Below, one piece after another: positions 32,725-39,433 of a DNA stretch of 39,433 nt. Source of the stretch: Clostridium sp. CAG:492 (GTDB lineage: Bacteria > Bacillota > Clostridia > TANB77 > CAG-508); assembly GCA_000434335.1 (NCBI GenBank), contig FR878245.1:1-39433 (forward strand). Reading direction: 5' to 3'. The notes beneath the pieces are model-generated. The model saw nothing but the letters and a program-made list of their open reading frames with translations. It searched no databases and was not told the DNA's origin. The position numbers were made by a program, and so were the translations under genes. Each line of letters starts with the position of its first letter. Position 1 is the stretch's first letter.

Positions 32725-33924
32725 TCACTCCTTTATATTTATAACTTTTGCTTTTGCATTTCCATCAATTAATCTTATGCTTATTTCATCATTTATATTT
32801 AATGATTTAACAGATTTTACAATTTTATCATCTTTTTCTAAAATCGAGTATCCTCTTGTTAGAGTTTTTAATGGACTTAAGCTATCCAGTTTAGTAATTA
32901 ATTCAACCATTTTTGTTTTATTTATTTGCACTTTGTTATTAATACTATTTTGTAATGATTTATTTATCATATCTAAACTGATATATTTTTCATGAATGTT
33001 TTGTAATGGATCTTTAAAAACCTTATTCATCATACATTTTTCATATCTTAATTTCATTATTTCTATTTTTTTCTTTAATGCATTCTTATATCTTAAATTA
33101 TAATTTTGTAATTTTAATAAGATATCAGATATGTTTGGTACAGCAAGTTCTGCCGCAGCTGATGGAGTTGGTGCTCTCAAATCTGCAACAAAATCAGATA
33201 TTGAAAAATCTGTTTCATGACCTACTGCAGAAATTACTGGTAGTTCAGAATCATATATTGCTCTTGCAACAATTTCTTCATTAAATGGCCATAAATCTTC
33301 AAGCGACCCTCCTCCTCTTGCTAAAATTATTACATCTGCCAATTTTTGTTCATTCATTATTTTTATAGCTTTTGCAATTTTAACAGCAGCGCCTTCACCT
33401 TGAACAGGAACTGGTAATAATTTTATATACACATTTGGATTTCTTCTTGTTGAAACGTTTATAATATCTCTTATTACAGACCCAGTATTTGATGTTAAAA
33501 CACCTATACACTTTGGCATTTTAGGAATTGGTTTCTTATGTGCCACATCAAATAAACCTTCATGCTCTAGTTTCTTTTTTAATTCCTCATATGCAACATG
33601 CAAACTCCCTAAACCGTCTTCTTGCATTGCTTTACAATAAATTTGGTACACTCCATCTCTTTCAAAAACAGATACTGTACCTAATATCATTACCTTTAAT
33701 CCATCTTTTGGAACAAAATTTAAATTAGCTGTATATGATTTGAACATAATACATTTTATAAGTGATTTATCATCTTTTAACGTAAAATACATATGTCCTG
33801 TATAATGATGTTTGAAATTTGATATTTCACCTTTAATAAAAACATTATTTAAATATTCATCTCTTCCTATTTTGTCTTTTATATATTGATTTAGCTCACT
33901 AACTGTAATTGGATTATATTCCAT
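32725..33924 (-). CDS. xseA: Exodeoxyribonuclease VII large subunit
   Basis: Catalytic subunit of exonuclease VII, 399 residues. The N-terminal OB fold (ITVSELNQYIKDKIGRDEYL, VFIKGEISNFK, GHMYFTLKD) is followed by the catalytic region (GVLTSNTGSVIRDIINVSTRRNP, ILARGGGSLEDLWPFN, ISAVGHETDFSISDFVADLRAPTPSAAAE) and a coiled-coil C-terminus. AGAGG lies seven bases before ATG. It follows nusB by 14 bases in the same transcript. Confidence 0.96.
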   Translation of the reverse strand: MEYNPITVSELNQYIKDKIGRDEYLNNVFIKGEISNFKHHYTGHMYFTLKDDKSLIKCIMFKSYTANLNFVPKDGLKVMILGTVSVFERDGVYQIYCKAMQEDGLGSLHVAYEELKKKLEHEGLFDVAHKKPIPKMPKCIGVLTSNTGSVIRDIINVSTRRNPNVYIKLLPVPVQGEGAAVKIAKAIKIMNEQKLADVIILARGGGSLEDLWPFNEEIVARAIYDSELPVISAVGHETDFSISDFVADLRAPTPSAAAELAVPNISDILLKLQNYNLRYKNALKKKIEIMKLRYEKCMMNKVFKDPLQNIHEKYISLDMINKSLQNSINNKVQINKTKMVELITKLDSLSPLKTLTRGYSILEKDDKIVKSVKSLNINDEISIRLIDGNAKAKVINIKE

Positions 33925-33938
33925 TTATAAACCTCTTT

Positions 33939-34349
33939 CTATTCTGTTATATTGTTATCTTTAACAACACTTGCTAATACTCCATTTATAAAAGATGCTG
34001 ATGCTTCTTCTCCATATTTTTTTGCAAGCTCAACAGCTTCATTTATTACAACTTTATATGGTAATTTTCCATAAATCATTTCATAAATTGCAATTCTTAA
34101 AATTGAAATATTAACTTTTGATATTCTTTCTATACTCCATCCAGATTTTAAGTTTTTAGAAATTTGATTTTCAATATCTTCTTTTAAATCGATAATTTTA
34201 CAAACCTCTTCTTTAATTTTTCCTTTTTCTTTATCTGAAAGCTCAGAATTTTCTAGATAAAGATCTATTTGACTTGATTCATCCTCTTTTTGAACTTCTA
34301 AACTATAAACTAATTTGAATATTTCTTCTCTTAAATTTGATTTATTCAT
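33939..34349 (-). CDS. nusB: Transcription antitermination factor NusB
   Basis: A 136-residue helical RNA-binding protein that joins NusE in rRNA antitermination complexes. The C-terminal signature is clear: ISILRIAIYEMIYGKLPYKVVINEAVELAKKYG followed by FINGVLASVVK. An AAGGG site lies about 13 bases before ATG, and a two-codon ATG-TTG-TAA reading lies in that gap. It is between the DUF2273 gene and xseA, the common clostridial order. Confidence 0.95.
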   Translation of the reverse strand: MNKSNLREEIFKLVYSLEVQKEDESSQIDLYLENSELSDKEKGKIKEEVCKIIDLKEDIENQISKNLKSGWSIERISKVNISILRIAIYEMIYGKLPYKVVINEAVELAKKYGEEASASFINGVLASVVKDNNITE

Positions 34350-34368
34350 TTATTACAACATTCCCTTC

Positions 34369-34572
34369 TTATAATTTATCTATAAAGTTCTTTAGTTTTT
34401 CTTTTACCATTTCTTTATTCTTTTGAATGTAATTACCTGCCCATATTCCAAATATTACAAAAACAATGGCTAACATATATTTATAAAAACTAGTAAAAGC
34501 TAGCACTGTTGCAATTATTCCTCCTATAATTGCTCCACCATATTTTTGAAAAAAGCTTCCAAAATTATCCAT
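34369..34572 (-). CDS. DUF2273-family small membrane protein
   Basis: A 67-residue protein with two hydrophobic helices (AIIGGIIATVLAFTSF and MLAIVFVIFGIWAGNYIQ) and a charged C-terminus, the layout of DUF2273. The family is found next to Asp23 and AmaP in Firmicutes and may belong to the same envelope-stress complex. GGAGG lies about nine bases before ATG. It sits between amaP and nusB. Confidence 0.88.
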   Translation of the reverse strand: MDNFGSFFQKYGGAIIGGIIATVLAFTSFYKYMLAIVFVIFGIWAGNYIQKNKEMVKEKLKNFIDKL

Positions 34573-34606
34573 GTCTAATTACCTCCAAATTTATTTAATA
34601 ACTGAT

Positions 34607-35221
34607 TTATTCAGCTTTTTGACTTTCTATAATAGTTTCATTTTTTTCAACAATTTTTTTGCTTTCTTTTTTTTCATTTTCTTTTTCTTCAACGCTATCA
34701 ATTTTAATATTAACTTGTTTTACATCTAAATCAAAATCATCCTTTATTTGTGATTTTATTTTTAATTGTAAATCTAATGTCATATCTCTAATTTTTAAAT
34801 TATTATTTAGTAAAATTGAAACATATACACTTAAATAATTTGCTGGATCAATATCTACTATAACTTTGCAATCTTTAGTATCTTTTACAGCATTGTTTAC
34901 AACATTTTTTACTGCATTTTCAATTGCTCTTTTTGAAATTAATAATCTTCCTGATTCATTTTCTAATAATATATCTGTTGCATCTGATTTTTTTATTTCT
35001 TTACGTTTTCTAAAAAACAAACATCTTATAGATAATAAAATGCATACAATTGAAGAGGCTAATACCGTTATTAGTATTGTTGAATCTTCTAGCATATATT
35101 TTATACAATTATTAATTGTTTCAATATCTATTATTTTAAATATTACTAAACATAATACTACTGAAATTACTAAAACTAGGAAAGAATATAAAATTAAAAC
35201 AAATTTTTCTAATATTTTCAT
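34607..35221 (-). CDS. amaP: Alkaline-shock membrane anchor AmaP
   Basis: About 204 residues with two N-terminal membrane helices (about 3-33 and 46-66) and a cytosolic Asp23-like domain (RLLISKRAIENAVKNVVNNAV, DIDPANYLSVYVSILL). In Staphylococcus AmaP ties Asp23 to the membrane. The start at 35221 (MKILEKF) leaves about 12 bases to AAAGGA; an ATG four codons earlier abuts the site. It has its own promoter (35263-35291) and opens the amaP-DUF2273-nusB-xse unit. The Glu/Lys-rich C-terminal tail is of variable type. Confidence 0.88.
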   Translation of the reverse strand: MKILEKFVLILYSFLVLVISVVLCLVIFKIIDIETINNCIKYMLEDSTILITVLASSIVCILLSIRCLFFRKRKEIKKSDATDILLENESGRLLISKRAIENAVKNVVNNAVKDTKDCKVIVDIDPANYLSVYVSILLNNNLKIRDMTLDLQLKIKSQIKDDFDLDVKQVNIKIDSVEEKENEKKESKKIVEKNETIIESQKAE

Positions 35222-35262
35222 AAAAAATTCCATTCCTTTCATGATTCTAATTTTATGTAACT

Positions 35263-35291
35263 ATATTATCATAAATTTTATTATTAATCAA
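35263..35291 (-). promoter_or_regulatory. Sigma-A promoter of the amaP-nusB-xse unit
   Basis: TTGATT (complement of 35286-35291), 17 bases, TAATAT (complement of 35263-35268), about 40 bases before the amaP start and after the asp23 terminator. Confidence 0.6.
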
Positions 35292-35315
35292 TTTTATATT
35301 TATTTTTTGCTATAG

Positions 35316-35354
35316 AAAACTAAATTGAGCTATATACAAGCTCAATTTAGTTTT
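35316..35354 (-). terminator. Terminator of asp23
   Basis: AAAACTAAATTGAGCT (35316-35331) and AGCTCAATTTAGTTTT (35339-35354) form a perfect 16-bp stem with a seven-base loop. The minus strand ends in a T run. Confidence 0.9.
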
Positions 35355-35360
35355 GTAAAA

Positions 35361-35810
35361 TTATTCTGATACTGTTGTATTATCTTTCTTTTCTATGTTT
35401 GTATTTACTCCTTGAACATGTACATTTACTTCTGTTACTTTTAGTCCAGTCATTGTTTCTACTGCTTTTTTAACTTTAGTTTGTATTTCAAATGCTATTT
35501 CGGGAATTCTTACTCCATATTCTACTATAATATTTACATCAATTTTTGCATTTTTTTCTGTTGCAACAACTTTTATTCCTTTTGCTAAGTTTTTCTTTCC
35601 ACTTAAGACTTCGCTTATTCCTCCTGCAAAGCCTCCAGACATTTCATATACACCTTTTATTTCTGATACGGCTTTACCAGCAATTATTGCTATAACCTCA
35701 TCTGCTATTTTTATTTTATTATTTTCCCCTTCATTAACTACGATTTCATTTGCATCTGTAGTTACCATTTCGTTATTATTGTTGTTTTCTTCGTTTTCTT
35801 CGTTTTCCAT
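35361..35810 (-). CDS. Asp23/Gls24 envelope stress protein
   Basis: A 149-residue cytosolic protein. After an Asn/Glu-rich head (residues about 1-30) the Asp23 domain reads IKIADEVIAIIAGKAVSEIKGVYEMSGG, IDVNIIVEYGVRIPEIAFEIQTKVKKAVE and VTEVNVHVQGV. It forms filaments or a membrane-bound net through AmaP in other Firmicutes. GGAGG lies seven bases before ATG at 35810. It has its own promoter (35845-35873) and terminator (35316-35354), so it can be expressed separately from amaP and DUF2273 downstream. Confidence 0.93.
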   Translation of the reverse strand: MENEENEENNNNNEMVTTDANEIVVNEGENNKIKIADEVIAIIAGKAVSEIKGVYEMSGGFAGGISEVLSGKKNLAKGIKVVATEKNAKIDVNIIVEYGVRIPEIAFEIQTKVKKAVETMTGLKVTEVNVHVQGVNTNIEKKDNTTVSE

Positions 35811-35844
35811 AAAAATACCTCCTATGATATATTTTTGCATTATT

Positions 35845-35873
35845 AGTATACCAATTTATGAAAAATAATACAA
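35845..35873 (-). promoter_or_regulatory. Sigma-A promoter of the Asp23 gene
   Basis: TTGTAT (complement of 35868-35873), 17 bases, TATACT (complement of 35845-35850), about 35 bases before the start. Confidence 0.6.
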
Positions 35874-35893
35874 GCATATTTGGAATTTATTTT

Positions 35894-37030
35894 TTATATA
35901 AATTCTTCCCAAACTATGTTTCCAAAATCGATTCCTTGTTTTGTTAGCTTTATTGATGTTTTTGTTATTTGTATTAAATTTTCTTTTTGTAATTTTTCTA
36001 GGATTTCTTTGTATTTTATTGTTGGGTCTGTTTTGAATTTTTGCTTGAATTCATTTATGTTTATTCCTTGTATCATTCTTAGTCCTAGTAACATATATTC
36101 GTTCATTGTTGATTCTTCGGTTTGCTCTTCGTGTATTGTTATATTTTTACTGATATTACTTTCTTGTATGTTTTTTATATATTCTTCTATATTATTTGTG
36201 TTTGAGTATCTTTTTTTATTTAAATATGAATGTGCTGATGTTCCTAGTCCTATGTATTGCTTTTGTTTCCAGCAATTTGTGTTGTGTTTGGATTCGTATG
36301 TTTTTTTTGAGAAATTTGATATTTCGTATTGGTTATATCCATTTTCTTTTAATTCATTTACTACTGTCCAGTACATTATTCTTTCTGTTTCTTCATCTGG
36401 TAATTGTAATTTGTTTTCGTTTATTAATTTTTCTATTATAGTTCCTTCTTCAATTATTAGTGAATATACTGATATATGCTCTGGATTTTTTTGTATTATT
36501 TTTTCTAATGTTTGTTTTACATCTTCAATTGCTTGTGTTGGAAGTCCAATCATTAGGTCTACATTTATATTTTTAAATCCACATTTTCTTGCATAAAAAA
36601 ATGTTTCTTCAAATTGTTTATAATCGTGAATTCTTCCTATGTTTTTTAATATTTTATCATTTGCTGATTGTAAACCTATACTTAATCTATTTATTCCATA
36701 CTCTTTATATCTTTTTAATTTTTCTTCATTTACAGTTCCTGGGTTTATTTCAATTGTTATTTCTGCATCATCTAATATTTTAAAACTACTTTTAATTTCT
36801 TGTAATATATTTTTTATATATTCTGGATTTAAAATTGATGGTGTTCCACCTCCCAAATATATTGTTGTTACTGTATATTTTTCCTTATGTGTTATATTTT
36901 TTATTTCATTTATTACTGTTTCAACATATTTTTCTTGCATTTCATTTTTATTTGCAAAAGAGCAAAAATCACAATAAAAGCATTTTTGCTTGCAAAATGG
37001 AATGTGTATATATATTCCTAGCTCTTCCAA
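35894..37030 (-). CDS. hemW: Radical SAM heme chaperone HemW
   Basis: A 378-residue radical SAM protein with Cys13-x3-Cys17-x2-Cys20 (HIPFCKQKCFYCDFC), GGGTPS and SIGLQSANDKILKNIGR. It lacks the extra N-terminal segment of true oxygen-independent coproporphyrinogen oxidase HemN, so the heme chaperone HemW is the better call, although it is often annotated as HemN-like. The start is a TTG at 37030 (MEELGIYIHIPFC) with a weak AAGGTAG about 13 bases upstream; the family N-terminus supports it. It follows whiA by 24 bases. Confidence 0.92.
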   Translation of the reverse strand: MEELGIYIHIPFCKQKCFYCDFCSFANKNEMQEKYVETVINEIKNITHKEKYTVTTIYLGGGTPSILNPEYIKNILQEIKSSFKILDDAEITIEINPGTVNEEKLKRYKEYGINRLSIGLQSANDKILKNIGRIHDYKQFEETFFYARKCGFKNINVDLMIGLPTQAIEDVKQTLEKIIQKNPEHISVYSLIIEEGTIIEKLINENKLQLPDEETERIMYWTVVNELKENGYNQYEISNFSKKTYESKHNTNCWKQKQYIGLGTSAHSYLNKKRYSNTNNIEEYIKNIQESNISKNITIHEEQTEESTMNEYMLLGLRMIQGININEFKQKFKTDPTIKYKEILEKLQKENLIQITKTSIKLTKQGIDFGNIVWEEFI

Positions 37031-37054
37031 TACTTAATTCACTACCTTTTTATT

Positions 37055-37939
37055 TTATTTATCTCGTAATTCATCTGCTATTTTTGATAATGCAGTCAGC
37101 CTATGGCTCATTCCAGATTTACTTATTGTATTTCCTAATAAATTTACTAAATCAGTTAAAGATGCATCTGGATGTTCTAATCTTATGTTTGCTACTATTT
37201 TTAAATTTTCTGGTAATTCACTAAATTTATGTTTTGATTTTATTAATTTTATATCTTCTATTTGCTTTTGACTTGCTTTCATTGTTTTAGCTAAATTTGC
37301 TGTTTCGCAGTTTATTAACCTATTTACATTGTTTCTTGTATCTCGCACAACCCTATTTTCTTCAAATTTTAAAACCGCACTATTTGCTCCAATAAAGGCT
37401 AAAAATTTTGAAATTTCTTCACCATCTTTTATGTATAATGAATATGATTTTTCTTTTTGTATTTTTTTAGTAAATATATTATATTCTTTTAACAAATCAT
37501 AAACACCTTCCATATTTTCTTCTTCAGAAAATTTAATTTCTAGATGATATTTTTTTTCTGGATTACTTATATAACCACTCCCTAAAAACACGCCTCTTAT
37601 AAATGATTTGTCAAGATACTCATTTTTGGTTTTAAATCCATAAAAAAGTATTTTATCTTTTTCAAATACTATTCCATCTACCTCATTATTTAAAGAGTAT
37701 TCAATTGTATATATCTTTCCTTTAATTTCTATATTATATTTTTCTATATTAACATTTTTTAATAATTTTGCAAAACGATTTATATTATATTCACTTTCTG
37801 TTGAAAATTTTATCTTTTTATTACTTTTTCCTGAATTACCAGTTATTAGATACCCCGCCAATTCTCTATCAACTTGATCTTTTTTTGCTAAATTATTTAT
37901 TTGGCTTAATTCCATTTTTACTTGAGATGAAAAAGACAT
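37055..37939 (-). CDS. whiA: DNA-binding protein WhiA
   Basis: A 294-residue regulator with an N-terminal homing-endonuclease-like fold (ELAGYLITGNSGK, SFIRGVFLGSGYISNPEKKYHLEI) and a C-terminal helix-turn-helix (LPENLKIVANIRLEHPDASL, TDLVNLLGNTISKSGMSHRL). It controls cell division in actinobacteria and affects chromosome segregation in Bacillus. AAGGAGG six bases before ATG overlaps the prmC stop codon, so the two genes are probably translationally coupled. The usual rapZ-yvcK-whiA neighbours are absent. Confidence 0.96.
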   Translation of the reverse strand: MSFSSQVKMELSQINNLAKKDQVDRELAGYLITGNSGKSNKKIKFSTESEYNINRFAKLLKNVNIEKYNIEIKGKIYTIEYSLNNEVDGIVFEKDKILFYGFKTKNEYLDKSFIRGVFLGSGYISNPEKKYHLEIKFSEEENMEGVYDLLKEYNIFTKKIQKEKSYSLYIKDGEEISKFLAFIGANSAVLKFEENRVVRDTRNNVNRLINCETANLAKTMKASQKQIEDIKLIKSKHKFSELPENLKIVANIRLEHPDASLTDLVNLLGNTISKSGMSHRLTALSKIADELRDK

Positions 37940-37942
37940 AAA

Positions 37943-38788
37943 TTACCTCCTTACTGTTGCTACAATAATTCTATCATTTCCTCCAAAATCCTTTTTTGAA
38001 TATATGTTTTCATAGTGATTATTTTCCTTAAAAAGATTTATTAATTCATTTTTTTGGTCATATCCAATTTCCAAAAAAACTTTTCCTTCATTTTTTATGT
38101 ATTTATATGCATTTTTTATAATTATTTTATAAAATTTTAACCCATCTGCTCCACCATCAAGAGCTATGTATGGCTCATTTTTTACTTGTCTATCTAATTT
38201 TTCAATTACTTTTGTTTTTATATATGGTGGATTCGAAACAATAATATCAAAATCATCTTTGTAAATTTTATTAAACATATCTGATTCTATAAATTCAATT
38301 TTTTTTCTTACTAAATTTTTTTCCGCATTCAATTTGGCAATTTGAAGTGCTTTCATACTTATATCTGATGCAACAATATTTGATTCATTTATATATTTTG
38401 CAAGTGATATAGCAATTGCCCCACTACCTGTACATAAGTCTAATATCTCGCATTTCTTTTCTTTATACTCATTTATAACTTCTTCAACTAGTGTTTCAGT
38501 ATCTGGTTGAGGAATTAATACATTTTCATCTACATAAAAATTTAAATTCATAAATTCTTGATTATTAGTTATATATTGTATTGGAATTCCTGTAGATATT
38601 TTTTTAATAGAATTTATATAATTATCAGTTTGATCTTTGCTAAATTCCATATCATTATTTGCAATCATTTGTGCTCTTGTAATTTTAAAAATATATTCAG
38701 CCAGCTCTTTTGCTATAATTGATGCATCTTCAATATTGTTTTTAATTAATTCTTCTTTTCCATATTTTAATATTTCCTTTAAATTCAT
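37943..38788 (-). CDS. prmC: Release factor glutamine methyltransferase PrmC
   Basis: Methylates the GGQ glutamine of release factors RF1 and RF2 with SAM. It has 281 residues: an N-terminal helical domain, then a Rossmann fold with LDLCTGSGAIAISLA near 117-130 and the catalytic NPPY at 186-189. The usual PRPDTE motif reads PQPDTE here. AAGGTGG lies four bases before ATG. It heads the prmC-whiA-hemW chain. prfA, its common partner, is not in the window. Confidence 0.95.
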   Translation of the reverse strand: MNLKEILKYGKEELIKNNIEDASIIAKELAEYIFKITRAQMIANNDMEFSKDQTDNYINSIKKISTGIPIQYITNNQEFMNLNFYVDENVLIPQPDTETLVEEVINEYKEKKCEILDLCTGSGAIAISLAKYINESNIVASDISMKALQIAKLNAEKNLVRKKIEFIESDMFNKIYKDDFDIIVSNPPYIKTKVIEKLDRQVKNEPYIALDGGADGLKFYKIIIKNAYKYIKNEGKVFLEIGYDQKNELINLFKENNHYENIYSKKDFGGNDRIIVATVRR

Positions 38789-38811
38789 AATTCCACCTTA
38801 TAAAAAAGAAA

Positions 38812-38873
38812 GTGGTTAATTTTGTATTTTTATTTATTAATTTTTACAAATTTAATAAAAATAAATTTACCAC
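38812..38873. other. Long AT-rich imperfect hairpin upstream of prmC
   Basis: GTGGT (38812-38816) and ACCAC (38869-38873) close an imperfect stem that continues through AATTT...TATTTTTATT and AATAAAAATA...AATTT. It lies between the 6S RNA 3' end and prmC. It could be a terminator for readthrough from 6S RNA or a leader structure of prmC. Confidence 0.5.
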
Positions 38874-38905
38874 ACTCTTATTATTTTTTATAAACTATTA
38901 TATAC

Positions 38906-39095
38906 AAAAAAAGCCCCCGCTTTAGCCGTAAGATTGAGTGAAATTTTAAGGACCTGCTTTCACAGGTGGGTACCTTGTTAAATGCTAATGGGTTTCTTAA
39001 TTAAATTAAGCATACACGCCACATTTAAAGACAGGTTCCCGTTTAATGTTTGTTGGTTCTAAAATTCCAGCCTACACGTACTATGCAGGGATTTG
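38906..39095 (-). ncRNA. ssrS: 6S RNA
   Basis: 6S RNA binds the sigma-A holoenzyme and mimics an open promoter. On the minus strand the transcript shows the conserved blocks AACGGGAACC, an AAGAAACCC strand, and AAGGTACCCACCTGTGAAAGCAGG near the 3' side, as in Firmicutes 6S RNAs. The ends pair as TCCCTGC (complement of 39085-39091) with GCGGGGG (complement of 38914-38920), followed by seven T that make a terminator. A near-consensus promoter lies about 30 bases upstream. Exact ends are estimates. Confidence 0.85.
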
Positions 39096-39122
39096 TTTAT
39101 TAACTTTTTTCTTATTACATAT

Positions 39123-39151
39123 ATATTAACACAAGTGATTTTAGTTTGCAA
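39123..39151 (-). promoter_or_regulatory. Sigma-A promoter of 6S RNA
   Basis: TTGCAA (complement of 39146-39151), 17 bases, TAATAT (complement of 39123-39128). The predicted start is near 39115. Confidence 0.7.
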
Positions 39152-39277
39152 GTGTTTGATTGGATATTTTTTATTTTTTTATTGAGTATTGCGATAATTC
39201 AAGGCTTTACTAGAAACCATTCCAAATATTTTATATTATAAATTAATTTTGCATAGAAATTTGACTTTATCTATAAT

Positions 39278-39433
39278 TTATAACTTTTCAATTTCTTCTT
39301 TAGTAAGTCCTGTCATCTCCATTATTAAAGCTATGTCCATCTTTTTCTCTAGCATTTTTTTAGCGAATTTTATCTTTTCATAACTTATTCCTTCATTTCT
39401 TCCTTCATCTCTTGCTTGAGCAATTGCAGCTAA
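39278..39433 (-). CDS. Rpn-family nuclease/transposase-like protein, C-terminal fragment
   Basis: Only the last 51 residues are in the window; the gene runs past the right edge. The tail reads QARDEGRNEGISYEKIKFAK, MLEKKMDIALIMEMTGLTKEEIEKL, the characteristic charged, EG-rich end with a short final helix of Rpn (PD-(D/E)XK, PDDEXK_2) proteins. These promote RecA-independent recombination in E. coli and are often found in many copies. The catalytic part is not visible, so the assignment rests on the tail alone. Confidence 0.7.
   Translation of the reverse strand, partial: LAAIAQARDEGRNEGISYEKIKFAKKMLEKKMDIALIMEMTGLTKEEIEKL

Noticed and set aside
35880..36596. A 238-residue plus-strand open frame opposite hemW
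   Set aside because: Antisense shadow rich in Phe, Ser and Cys; the minus-strand HemW is unambiguous.
1..39433. Recoding of TGA as tryptophan or glycine
   Set aside because: The sortase gene ends at TGA (complement of 3804-3806) where its family normally ends, and the only tRNA-Trp seen has the standard CCA anticodon.

Overview
This window looks like chromosomal DNA from an A+T-rich, Gram-positive, spore-forming member of the Clostridia. Shine-Dalgarno sites are strong (GGAGG-like), promoters fit sigma-A (TTGACA-17-TATAAT type), and TGA is used as a stop (e.g. the sortase gene), so the code is standard. Spore lineage is suggested by an SspH-type small acid-soluble protein (18551-18724) and a SleB-type cortex hydrolase (28853-29572). 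Other Firmicutes signatures are WhiA, Asp23/AmaP/DUF2273, the efp-CD1247 pair, a sortase and a 6S RNA. No species can be named from this alone.

Left end (1-3300), accessory and partly decayed: the C-terminus of a C39-like peptidase with a 96-bp in-frame duplication, two unknown membrane proteins, and two genes each split by one frameshift (a clostridial hypothetical protein at an A8 run; an ADP-ribosylglycohydrolase at a G6 run). Between these two lies a gene-poor remnant stretch.

3400-9150, minus strand: tRNA-Gln and tRNA-His with their own promoter and terminator, sortase, HIT hydrolase, a short alanyl-tRNA synthetase without the C-Ala domain, htpG with a CIRCE-like HrcA site across its promoter, and rpmF. 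Asparagine synthetase (9347-11191) lies on the plus strand.

11200-18750: a frameshifted acetyltransferase, a DUF4116 repeat protein, ligA, pgsA, an RNHCP zinc protein, a TGS-like/uridine-kinase fusion, a zinc-ribbon membrane protein (plus strand) and sspH. 18800-23600: a REP-like repeat, mutS, miaB, rpmE and a previously uncalled 49-residue membrane protein. 23640-25060, plus strand: tRNA-Trp, a GtrA-like protein and an M23 peptidase.

25100-38800, almost wholly minus-strand housekeeping genes in compact operons: CD1247-efp-pepP-A24 peptidase-yqeG; sleB; fhs; PAP2-xseB-unknown-xseA-nusB-DUF2273-amaP; asp23 alone; hemW-whiA-prmC. The right end carries a 6S RNA gene with its promoter and the C-terminus of an Rpn-type nuclease.

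Most of the window is conserved core machinery: translation (alaS, efp, rpmF, rpmE, miaB, prmC, tRNAs), DNA repair (ligA, mutS, xseAB), proteostasis (htpG) and envelope (pgsA, sortase, amaP/asp23). I saw no CRISPR array, prophage or complete transposon. The least explained parts are the frameshifted accessory genes, the REP-like hairpins, the CIRCE/htpG arrangement and a few small unknown membrane proteins.
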